From the NCBI GenBank assembly GCA_030681475.1, contig JAUXWT010000058.1:47094-111093 (forward strand): a DNA stretch of 64,000 nt, given 5' to 3'. The stretch comes from Bacteroidales bacterium (GTDB lineage: Bacteria > Bacteroidota > Bacteroidia > Bacteroidales > FEN-979). A model generated the notes under the pieces. The model saw nothing but the letters and a program-made list of their open reading frames with translations. It made no database searches and was not told the DNA's origin. Positions 21,791 to 30,430 of this stretch are shown here, one piece after another (positions within the stretch are counted from its first letter, which is position 1; each line of letters begins with the position of its first letter). A program made the position numbers and the translations under genes.

Positions 21791-22381
21791 ATGACGACGG
21801 AACTATCAGAAAGACAACAGGAAATAATAGAGGCGGCAGGCAGGTTGCTTACTTCATCAGGTGTTGGCGGGTTGACCATAAAAAACCTGGCAAAGGAGAT
21901 GAAATTTTCAGAAAGCGCCATCTACAGGCATTTCGCAAGTAAAGAGGAGATCATCATCGCCATGCTTACTTTTCTGGCCGACAGTATTGAGCAAAGATTG
22001 GCCCATATACCGGGTTCAGCCGATCCAGAAGCAAAGTTCAAAGCGTTATTTGAGGAGCAATTCAGGTTTTTCAATTCACATCCTCACTTTGTCGTTGCCG
22101 TATTCTCCGACGGGCTCATGAAAGAGACCGAAGGTATCAATGAGGCCATCCTCAAACTCATTAATGTCAAAATGAAATACCTGATGCCGGTCATCATGGA
22201 AGGACAACAAAAAGGTGTTTTCACGAATGCCATAACGACAGAGGAACTGGTCCATATTATTATGGGAACTTTCAAACTTCAGATGTTTAAATGGCGGACA
22301 GCGAATTTTCAGTTTGACATACAGCGAAATGGAGAAAACATGATCCATTCAGTTCTGACATTAATTAAAAATAAGAAGTGA
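21791..22381 (+). CDS. TetR/AcrR family transcriptional regulator
   Basis: 196 aa, RQQEIIEAAGRLLTSSGVGGLTIKNLAKEMKFSESAIYRHFASKEEII. Confidence 0.95.
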   Translation: MTTELSERQQEIIEAAGRLLTSSGVGGLTIKNLAKEMKFSESAIYRHFASKEEIIIAMLTFLADSIEQRLAHIPGSADPEAKFKALFEEQFRFFNSHPHFVVAVFSDGLMKETEGINEAILKLINVKMKYLMPVIMEGQQKGVFTNAITTEELVHIIMGTFKLQMFKWRTANFQFDIQRNGENMIHSVLTLIKNKK

Positions 22382-22482
22382 TGAATATATTCATATCAAA
22401 TTTACTTGCAGTAATAATAAATAGACCCGTGAGAATTGACTTTAGGTTGACTGGCAGAGCCTCGTGGTTTTTTTTCTTACAT

Positions 22483-23817
22483 ATGTTAGTGAATATTCAC
22501 AAACGTAAAATAATTTTGATTCTCATAATATTAATGATCACAGCCCAATCATCCCTTGCACAGGTGTGGACTCTTCAACAATGCATGGATACAGCGCTTG
22601 TAAACAATAAAAATCTGCAGATAAGCCGGAACAGCATACAAATCGGAGAACAAAAGCATAAGGAAGCGCAGGCAAATTTAATTCCAAAAATCAATGTCAA
22701 TGCCGACTATCGCTACTTCACAGACTTACCCTACCAGTTAATGCCATTGTCGGTATTTGGCGGGCCGGAGGGTGAGTTTAAAGAAGCCCGGTTCGGGGTG
22801 CCGCATAATATCATCGCAAATTTACAAATGACAATGCCTTTGTATAACCCACAGCTCTACGGGGCGATCAGGACAACCAGAATTGCATCGGACATCAGCA
22901 TAATCCAATCTCAAAAATCTGAAGAACAAATCATTTTTGAGATATCCAACCTGTTCTTCAATATTCAAATTCTTGAAAATCAATTGGCTTTCCTTGACAG
23001 TAACATTTCAAACAGTAAAAGATTGTTAAGCAACATGAAGTTGCTCAGGGAACAATTACTCGCCAACGGAACAGATGTAAGCAAAGTGCAACTGCAATTA
23101 GACCAACTGACCACCCATAGAGAATTGGTCAGAAGCAAAAATGAACAGGTATTGAATGCATTGAAATTTACCATGGGCATCTCTCCGGAACAAAGTATTG
23201 AAATTGATCCCGCCATTCAATACCATAGTATAAATATGGCATATAACAGCACCCCAACGCCTGATATCCGGTTGACAGAGACACAAATACGGTTGCTTGC
23301 GGGCGAAATCAGAACATTAAAAAATTCGCGTCTGCCCTCACTTTCTTTATACGGCGCCTATGGAACCACTGGTTTTGGTTATGATAAAACGCCCAATGAA
23401 TTTTTTAAATTTTTTCCGGTTGGCTACGCCGGAGCTCAATTGAGCTATCCATTGTTTAACGGAACCATCACAAAACGAAAAATCAATCAGAAAAAGCTGG
23501 AATTAAAAAACAGCGAACTTCAATTGGGCTTAGTTACCGAGCAGAACAATATGATGATTAAAAATGCTCAACAGCAAAGAAATGCAGCACAATTTTCAGT
23601 GGAAACCTCCCTGTCTCAGATAACACTTGGAAAATCTGTTTATGACCAAACTCTTTTACAGCAGAAACAGGGGGCGGCTAGTCTGACCGAGGTTTTACTG
23701 GCGAACAATACTTTACGTGAAGCGCAACAAAACTATCTGACTGCGGTGGTGGAGTATCTGAAAGCAGATCTGGAATTAAGAAAATTAACAGGAAACATTT
23801 TAAACAAACAGCAATGA
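22483..23817 (+). CDS. TolC-family outer membrane efflux protein
   Basis: Signal peptide MLVNIHKRKIILILIILMITAQSSLAQ then OEP repeats; start chosen at internal Met (longest ORF begins 22378). Confidence 0.9.
   Translation: MLVNIHKRKIILILIILMITAQSSLAQVWTLQQCMDTALVNNKNLQISRNSIQIGEQKHKEAQANLIPKINVNADYRYFTDLPYQLMPLSVFGGPEGEFKEARFGVPHNIIANLQMTMPLYNPQLYGAIRTTRIASDISIIQSQKSEEQIIFEISNLFFNIQILENQLAFLDSNISNSKRLLSNMKLLREQLLANGTDVSKVQLQLDQLTTHRELVRSKNEQVLNALKFTMGISPEQSIEIDPAIQYHSINMAYNSTPTPDIRLTETQIRLLAGEIRTLKNSRLPSLSLYGAYGTTGFGYDKTPNEFFKFFPVGYAGAQLSYPLFNGTITKRKINQKKLELKNSELQLGLVTEQNNMMIKNAQQQRNAAQFSVETSLSQITLGKSVYDQTLLQQKQGAASLTEVLLANNTLREAQQNYLTAVVEYLKADLELRKLTGNILNKQQ
22489..22500. promoter_or_regulatory. 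Second TetR-type operator GTGAATATTCAC overlapping the TolC start
   Basis: Perfect 12-bp palindrome sharing GTGAAT-NTTCAC with the site at 21733-21744. Confidence 0.6.
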
Positions 23818-24863
23818 AAAAAACGATTTACATCATCGTATCCATAGTCATTCCGGCACTGATCATCGTATGGTTGTTATTCAATAAAAACACTGCGGAG
23901 AGGAAAGTCTATCGTCATAATAAGCTCCGGGCCGTGCTAATCTCCACAGATACCGCTTCATTAAAGACCTTATCAGGGGAGGTCACCTACACCGGAACTT
24001 TTGAACCTTTTCGCGAAGGGAAGGTGATGACGGAATCACAGGGCAAAATCATCGGAATCCATGCTGATTTAGGCGATAATATGCAAGCGGGTCAGATAGT
24101 AGCGCAATTGGATAACGAACTGCTCAAATTGCAGTTGGAAGGAGTGAATGTTCAGATCGAAGGTCTTGAAAAAGATCTTGAACGCTATATTGTGCTGACA
24201 CAAGCCGAAGCTGTTCAGGGCATTCAACTGGAAAAAACACAACTGGCCCTGGAGGCTGCCAGGGTTCAGCGTAAAACCGTTCTTGAACAAATTCGCAAGA
24301 CCACGATCACAGCCCCATTTTCGGGTGTGGTCACGCAAAAGTTAACGGAACTTGGCACCGTCATATCCCCTGCCTTCCCAATAGTTCAGTTGACCGACAT
24401 CAGTTCGTTGAAAATGACCATCAACATACCGGAATCCGACCTTAAAGATTTCAAGCTGAATCAACCGGTTTCCGTTTCAACAGATACATACCCTGAAATG
24501 CAATCTGTGGGGCGTGTAATGATGATTGGGAGCAGAGGTGATGTGGCACACAATTATCCGGTACAAATCCGGGTAACCAATACCCCTGATCTGTTAATAA
24601 AAGCAGGCATGTTCGGCTCGGTGAAAATGATTACCGGAAACAACCGGGAATATGTTGCAATACCAATCAGGGCGCTGTACGGGTCATCCCTCAAACAACA
24701 GGTATTTGTGGTTGAAAACGGAAAAGCAGTTGCAAGAGATATTACCGTTGCCATGCAGGATGAAAAATATGCTGCGATTTCCCATGGTTTGAGGATGGGC
24801 GAAATTGTTATTACCGGCGGATTCATCAATTTGAAAAATGGCTCACCGGTGAAAACCAGGTGA
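23814..24863 (+). CDS. RND efflux periplasmic adaptor subunit (membrane fusion protein)
   Basis: 349 aa, TESQGKIIGIHADLGDNMQAGQIVAQLD, TTITAPFSGVVTQKLTELGTVIS. Confidence 0.94.
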   Translation: MKKTIYIIVSIVIPALIIVWLLFNKNTAERKVYRHNKLRAVLISTDTASLKTLSGEVTYTGTFEPFREGKVMTESQGKIIGIHADLGDNMQAGQIVAQLDNELLKLQLEGVNVQIEGLEKDLERYIVLTQAEAVQGIQLEKTQLALEAARVQRKTVLEQIRKTTITAPFSGVVTQKLTELGTVISPAFPIVQLTDISSLKMTINIPESDLKDFKLNQPVSVSTDTYPEMQSVGRVMMIGSRGDVAHNYPVQIRVTNTPDLLIKAGMFGSVKMITGNNREYVAIPIRALYGSSLKQQVFVVENGKAVARDITVAMQDEKYAAISHGLRMGEIVITGGFINLKNGSPVKTR

Positions 24864-24898
24864 TCTTATCAAGTGAAACAACAGTTAAAAATGATATT

Positions 24899-27800
24899 AT
24901 GACAATTACCGAATTATCCATCAAAAGACCTTCACTGATCATTGTAATCTTCGGTGTGCTTATATTGGCAGGAATATTTGCCTACACAAAGTTAAGTTAT
25001 GAATTAATGCCTGACTTCAGTCAGCCGGTACTCACCATTCGTACGATGTATCCGGGCGCATCACCCCAGGAGGTGGAATCATCGGTAACAAAGAAAATTG
25101 AAGATGCAGTTTCGAACCTGGAAAACATTGATTACATATCATCGAAATCCATCAGCAATGCATCTATTGTCATGGTGAATTTCAAGTATGGCGCCGACCT
25201 AGATATCGAGATGCAGGATGCACAAAGGCAGATAGATAATATCAAAAAAGACCTGCCCGATAAACTTCCGTCACCGATTATAAGCAAACTCTCCGTAAAC
25301 GACCTGCCAATCATGCAGATCAGTGTATCTTCCGGTTTACCGGGAACGGAATTTTATCAGCAAATCGTCGATGAAGTAATTCCCCAACTGCAACAAATAA
25401 AGGGGGTCGCTGAAATCACGTTTTTGGGAGGCGAGGAACGGGAAATCCAGGTTAAAGTTGACAAGGAAAAACTCAGGCATTATAAACTCTCCTTGCTACA
25501 GGTCAGTGAAGCCATAAACCGGGCGAGTATGGAGGTGCCTGCCGGGAAAGTTAAAACCGCCGAAAAACAAATTACCGTAAAGTTGTCGGGTAAATTCAGT
25601 TCCGTTCAGGATATCCAAAACCTGGTGGTGGCGGCGCCTGCCATTGGCAGTCTTGTTTACCTGAAAGATGTTGCCGTAATCATCGACGGCATCAAAGAGA
25701 CAGAATCCGTCAGCCGGTACAATGGTCAAAACGGGATCGGATTGCTGCTCAAGAAACAAGGGGATGCGAATGCAGTGGATGTCTCCGCTGCGGTAAAAAA
25801 ACAGTTGCAATCCATTGAAAAAAGCAATGCTTCCTCAAACATTAAATTTACCATTGCCGATGACAGCACCGACATTACCATTTCGGCGGTGAACTCCGTT
25901 GTTGCAGATTTGGGACTGGCCGTATTGCTGGTTTCCCTGATCATGCTTTTATTCCTTCACAGTTTCCGGAATTCGCTGATCATTTTAGTGGCCATCCCGG
26001 CTTCGCTCATATCGGCTTTTGCCGCGATGTGGCTGCTTGGCTATACGCTAAATTTGATGACGCTGCTGGCTATGTCGCTGATCATTGGGATTCTGGTGGA
26101 TGATTCGATTGTCATTCTCGAAAACATCCAGCGCTTCCTTGACAAAGGGACAGACAAACGAACTGCAGCAATCAAAGGAAGGGCAGAGATCGGGTTCGCG
26201 GCAATATCCATCACGATGGTAGATGTCGTGGTCTTTCTGCCGATAATCTTTGTGCAGGTCTTTGTTGCTGACCTTTTAAAGCAATTTTCAGTGGTGGTGG
26301 TGGTTTCAACGCTGATGAGTCTGTTGGTGAGTTTTACCCTTACACCCTGGCTGGCATCGCGTATGGGCAAAAAAGAACATCTTGAGCCCAATAATATGTT
26401 TAACCGCTTCCTGATTGGTTTTGAAAATCAAATAACCAACCTGGCGAATTGGTATGGTGAAACACTAAAATGGGTTTTGCAACACAAACTGATATTTTCC
26501 GGCATCATTATTTTGTTGTTTGCAGGTACGGCAGGCATGATGAGGTTGGGCATCATGGGCAGTGAGTTGATTGCCACGGGCGATCAGGGTAAATTCCGGC
26601 TCAATCTCGAATTTGACAACAACACTTCCATTCACGAAAATAATCTGATTTCAAGAGAGGTGGAAGATTTTTTGCTGGCGCAGCCGGAAGTGAAATCTGT
26701 CTTCAGCAATGTCGGCGGCCCTGTTTCGGGAATGGCTAGTCTGGGAGTCGGAGCTGAAAACAAAACAGAGTTGACCATACGTTTAAAACCTGCAGAAGAG
26801 AGAAACAATATACCAACCGGGGAGTATATGGTCGGGATCAGAGATGCCTTGCAAAACAAACATCAGGGAGTTGATTTCACCATGTCAACCATCGGATTGG
26901 TTGCTAAAACCGCACCGGTGGAGCTCACATTGAGCGGGGTCAATTTCCCTCTGGTCATGATGGAGGCCCAACGCCTTAAAGACACCCTGACAGGCCTTCC
27001 CGGGGCCAATAATGTTCGCCTGTCGATAGAAGCCGGGAATCCTGAACTGCAAATCGAATTAGACAGGGATAAAATGGCAAGGTACGGGCTGAACACATCC
27101 ATCGCCGGGGCCACCCTGCGCAACGCTTTTGCCGGCAACGACGATGCCACTTTAACGGAAAATGGCACAGAATATACTGTTCGTATCTGGCTGGATGAAT
27201 TTAACCGGCGAAACATGGAAGATGTAAATGGGTTGACAATCACAAATTCCATGGGACAGTCCGTTCGCCTGGACCAATTTGCATCAGTTTTTCAAACCAA
27301 TGCGCCGTCCATGCTGGAGCGAAAAGACAGGTTGGCAGCGGTCACCATTACGGCCGATGCTTTGGGTACAGGCTCAGGTACTGTAGCCGGTAAAGTGGTC
27401 AGCTATATTGAAAACAATCCGTTACCTGCTGAGGTAATCATGTCCTGGGGTAGTGATGTCAAAAGGCAGAATGACAGTTTTGGCGCCCTGGGAACGGCTT
27501 TACTGGCATCGTTGATTTTAGTTTACCTGATCATGGTGGCGCTCTACGATAATTTTATTTATCCGTTTGTCGTTCTGTTTTCAATTCCGGTTGCGGCAAT
27601 CGGTGCATTTTTAGCGCTGAATCTGACGATGTCAAATCTAAGCCTGTTTACCATACTCGGAATGATCATGCTCCTGGGATTGGTGGCAAAAAATGCCATT
27701 TTAATCGTTGACTTTGCCAATCAGCAAAAAGAAAAGGGCATGCATTTCAGCGAAGCGCTGATTGTGGCCGGGAAAACCAGGTTGCGGCCCATTCTGATGA

Positions 27801-28003
27801 CGACTACCGCCATGGTTTTCGGGATGTTACCCATTGCGCTGGCAACAGGTACCGCTTCAGAATGGAAAAATGGATTAGCCTGGGCTATCATTGGAGGCTT
27901 GACCAGTTCCATGCTGTTAACCGTATTTTTAGTTCCGGTGGTCTATTATACCGTGGATAGCTTAAAAGAAAAAATCGCTCGAAAAACGAAAAAAACGGCA
28001 TAG
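24899..28003 (+). CDS. RND efflux pump, inner membrane permease (AcrB/HAE1-like)
   Basis: About 1034 aa, ITELSIKRPSLIIVIFGVLILAGIFAYTKLSYELMPDFSQPVLTIRTMYPGASPQEVE; 12-TM RND architecture. Confidence 0.96.
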   Translation: MTITELSIKRPSLIIVIFGVLILAGIFAYTKLSYELMPDFSQPVLTIRTMYPGASPQEVESSVTKKIEDAVSNLENIDYISSKSISNASIVMVNFKYGADLDIEMQDAQRQIDNIKKDLPDKLPSPIISKLSVNDLPIMQISVSSGLPGTEFYQQIVDEVIPQLQQIKGVAEITFLGGEEREIQVKVDKEKLRHYKLSLLQVSEAINRASMEVPAGKVKTAEKQITVKLSGKFSSVQDIQNLVVAAPAIGSLVYLKDVAVIIDGIKETESVSRYNGQNGIGLLLKKQGDANAVDVSAAVKKQLQSIEKSNASSNIKFTIADDSTDITISAVNSVVADLGLAVLLVSLIMLLFLHSFRNSLIILVAIPASLISAFAAMWLLGYTLNLMTLLAMSLIIGILVDDSIVILENIQRFLDKGTDKRTAAIKGRAEIGFAAISITMVDVVVFLPIIFVQVFVADLLKQFSVVVVVSTLMSLLVSFTLTPWLASRMGKKEHLEPNNMFNRFLIGFENQITNLANWYGETLKWVLQHKLIFSGIIILLFAGTAGMMRLGIMGSELIATGDQGKFRLNLEFDNNTSIHENNLISREVEDFLLAQPEVKSVFSNVGGPVSGMASLGVGAENKTELTIRLKPAEERNNIPTGEYMVGIRDALQNKHQGVDFTMSTIGLVAKTAPVELTLSGVNFPLVMMEAQRLKDTLTGLPGANNVRLSIEAGNPELQIELDRDKMARYGLNTSIAGATLRNAFAGNDDATLTENGTEYTVRIWLDEFNRRNMEDVNGLTITNSMGQSVRLDQFASVFQTNAPSMLERKDRLAAVTITADALGTGSGTVAGKVVSYIENNPLPAEVIMSWGSDVKRQNDSFGALGTALLASLILVYLIMVALYDNFIYPFVVLFSIPVAAIGAFLALNLTMSNLSLFTILGMIMLLGLVAKNAILIVDFANQQKEKGMHFSEALIVAGKTRLRPILMTTTAMVFGMLPIALATGTASEWKNGLAWAIIGGLTSSMLLTVFLVPVVYYTVDSLKEKIARKTKKTA

Positions 28004-28023
28004 TTGGTTTTTCAATTTTTTTT

Positions 28024-28064
28024 AGTTCTGTATGAACCGAACTGTAAAAACCTTTGTATCTTTG
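28024..28064 (+). promoter_or_regulatory. Promoter and inverted repeat upstream of the GbsR/MarR-like gene
   Basis: AGTTC-N10-GAACT at 28024-28043 and -7 box TATCTTTG at 28057-28064. Confidence 0.6.
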
Positions 28065-28083
28065 CGCAAAATAAAATCCTCAA

Positions 28084-28560
28084 ATGAAACCGTCCGAAAT
28101 TATTTTATCGAAAGAGCAGGAACTTCTCATTGAAAAGCTGGGAAACCTGAATGAAAAAACCGGTCTCCAGCCGGCTGCAGCCAGGATTTTGGCCTTATTG
28201 CTGGTCACCGACTCCATGGAACTTACATTTGAACAGATCCACGAGACGCTCAAAATTAGTAAAAGTGCAGCGAGCAACGCGATACACTTGCTGCTTACGA
28301 CAAATAAACTTGATTATGTGACCAAGTTAGGGGATCGCAGAAGATATTTTCACTGCAAATTAATTTTCTGGCAGGACCATTTTAAACAGAGCCTGGATCA
28401 ATTGCGTGGATATGCGTCCATTCTGGAGGAGGTTCTTCAACACCGCACCGCAGAAACCGTTGTATATAATAACCAGTTGAAGGAAATAATTGATTTTATT
28501 CAATTTCTTGATATTGAGTTGCAATTGGTCTATGATAAATGGCAGAAAAGCAGAGTATAA
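28084..28560 (+). CDS. GbsR/MarR-family transcriptional regulator
   Basis: 158 aa, GLQPAAARILALLLVTDSMELTFEQIHETLKISKSAASNAIHLLLTTNKLDYVTKLGDRRRYF. Confidence 0.85.
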   Translation: MKPSEIILSKEQELLIEKLGNLNEKTGLQPAAARILALLLVTDSMELTFEQIHETLKISKSAASNAIHLLLTTNKLDYVTKLGDRRRYFHCKLIFWQDHFKQSLDQLRGYASILEEVLQHRTAETVVYNNQLKEIIDFIQFLDIELQLVYDKWQKSRV

Positions 28561-28601
28561 TTTTTTATATCTTTTTTCAATAAACATCAACACAAACAAC
28601 C

Positions 28602-29915
28602 ATGAAAACTATTATTGAAAGTCAGGAAGGCCGCCTCGGAATATTGCTTCCCGGGTTGGGCGCTGTGGCTACCACCATGATCACAGGCGTTTTAGCCTCA
28701 AGAAAAGGGATCGGTCTTCCCATCGGTTCCTACACACAGACCGGCAGTATCAGACTAGGAAAAAGGACCGAAAACCGAAACCCCAGGATCAAGGATTTTG
28801 TTCCGCTCGCCGCCATGGATGAAATTGTTTTCGGAGGTTGGGATATCTTTGAGGACAATGCCTACGAGGCGGCGTCGAACGCCGGGGTAATCGACCAGCA
28901 ACTGCTTGATAAACTGCAACCTGAACTTTCAGTTATTCTCCCGATGAAGGCTGTTTTTGACAAAAAGTTTGTCCACAACCTCGACGGGAAAAACGTAAAA
29001 TCGGCTCCCACAAAAATGGATCTTGCTGAAGCGCTGATCGCGGATATGAAAGATTTCAAGGAAAAGAACCATTGCTCGAGACTGGTCATGGTTTGGTGTG
29101 CATCCACCGAAACCTATCTTGAAGTGAGTGATGTTCATCAATCACTGGAAGCCTTTGAAGACGGCTTACGGACAAACCATCCTCAGATAGCCCCAAGCAT
29201 GATTTATGCGTATGCAGCCATTAAATCAGGAGTTCCATTCGCCAACGGCGCGCCAAACTTATCCTGTGACTTCCCTGCCATGGTTGAACTGGCAAAACTG
29301 ACGAAAACCCCGATCGGGGGAAAAGATTTCAAAACAGGCCAGACGCTGATGAAAACCATTATCGCTCCCGGCCTGAAGGCAAGGAACCTCGGGGTAAATG
29401 GATGGTTCTCAACTAACATCCTTGGAAACCGTGACGGCGAAGTGTTGGATGATCCGGAAAGTTTCAAGACAAAGGAAGTTTCAAAACTCGGGAGTCTGGA
29501 CAGCATCTTTGAGCCTGAACTCAATCCCGACCTGTACCGTAATATTTATCATAAAATCCGGATCAATTATTATCCGCCCCGTGGCGATAATAAGGAGAGC
29601 TGGGATAACATTGACATCTTTGGATGGCTGGGGTATAAAATGCAGATCAAGATCAACTTCCTCTGCCGCGACTCCATTCTTGCGGCGCCGATCGTCCTCG
29701 ACCTTGCCCTCCTGCTCGATCTGGCAAAGCGTGCCGGCATGTCGGGTATCCAGGAATGGCTGTCATTCTTCTTCAAATCACCTCAGGCAGCACCCGGACT
29801 TGAACCGCAGCACGATCTTTTCCGTCAGTTGATGAAACTCGAAAACACGCTGCGCTATTTGCAGGGAGAAAACCTGATCACACACCTCGGGCTTGATTAT
29901 TATGAAGAGGATTGA
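28602..29915 (+). CDS. myo-inositol-1-phosphate synthase (inositol-3-phosphate synthase)
   Basis: 437 aa, GILLPGLGAVATTMITGVLASRKG, NGAPNLSCDFPAMVELAKLTKTPIGGKDFKTGQTLMKTIIAP, NILGNRDGEVLDDPESFKTKE. Confidence 0.95.
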   Translation: MKTIIESQEGRLGILLPGLGAVATTMITGVLASRKGIGLPIGSYTQTGSIRLGKRTENRNPRIKDFVPLAAMDEIVFGGWDIFEDNAYEAASNAGVIDQQLLDKLQPELSVILPMKAVFDKKFVHNLDGKNVKSAPTKMDLAEALIADMKDFKEKNHCSRLVMVWCASTETYLEVSDVHQSLEAFEDGLRTNHPQIAPSMIYAYAAIKSGVPFANGAPNLSCDFPAMVELAKLTKTPIGGKDFKTGQTLMKTIIAPGLKARNLGVNGWFSTNILGNRDGEVLDDPESFKTKEVSKLGSLDSIFEPELNPDLYRNIYHKIRINYYPPRGDNKESWDNIDIFGWLGYKMQIKINFLCRDSILAAPIVLDLALLLDLAKRAGMSGIQEWLSFFFKSPQAAPGLEPQHDLFRQLMKLENTLRYLQGENLITHLGLDYYEED

Positions 29916-30390
29916 GAATTCGTTTTGGAAACTTACCGCATCCGGATTTGGCCTGGGATATAGTCCTGTTGCCCCGGGGACCATGGGCGCAATCGGCGCC
30001 ATGGGCGTGGCAATCCTGATCCTGAATTACCTCGCTGATCCCTATTTATGGCTTGCCTGCCTGTCACTGGTCTTTACCATTCTTGGTGTGGTTGGTTCCA
30101 ATAAGTTGCAATCCCAATGGGGAAAAGATCCATCCCGGATCGTGATTGATGAAATGGTGGGCATGTGGGTAAGTTTGATGTGGGTTGGGAGCGCGTGGAT
30201 TCATTTCGTAGGAGCATTTATCCTCTTCAGGTTTTTTGATATTGTAAAACCGCTGGGGATCAGGAAAACAGAAAAATTTCCGGGAGGTTGGGGTGTGATG
30301 GCCGACGATATTCTGGCAGGATTTTATACCAATATCATCCTTCAGATAATCATTTGGTTTATCCTGCCGGTATTTTATAAAATAAATTAA
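29899..30390 (+). CDS. Phosphatidylglycerophosphatase A-like phosphatase
   Basis: GLGYSPVAPGTMGAIGAMG, DPSRIVIDEMVGMWVSL, RFFDIVKPLGIRKTEKFPGGWGVMADDILAG; overlaps the MIPS 3' end. Confidence 0.92.
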   Translation: MMKRIENSFWKLTASGFGLGYSPVAPGTMGAIGAMGVAILILNYLADPYLWLACLSLVFTILGVVGSNKLQSQWGKDPSRIVIDEMVGMWVSLMWVGSAWIHFVGAFILFRFFDIVKPLGIRKTEKFPGGWGVMADDILAGFYTNIILQIIIWFILPVFYKIN

Positions 30391-30430
30391 GGGACTAAGG
30401 AGCCTATATATTAATTACAATTGTTGACTT

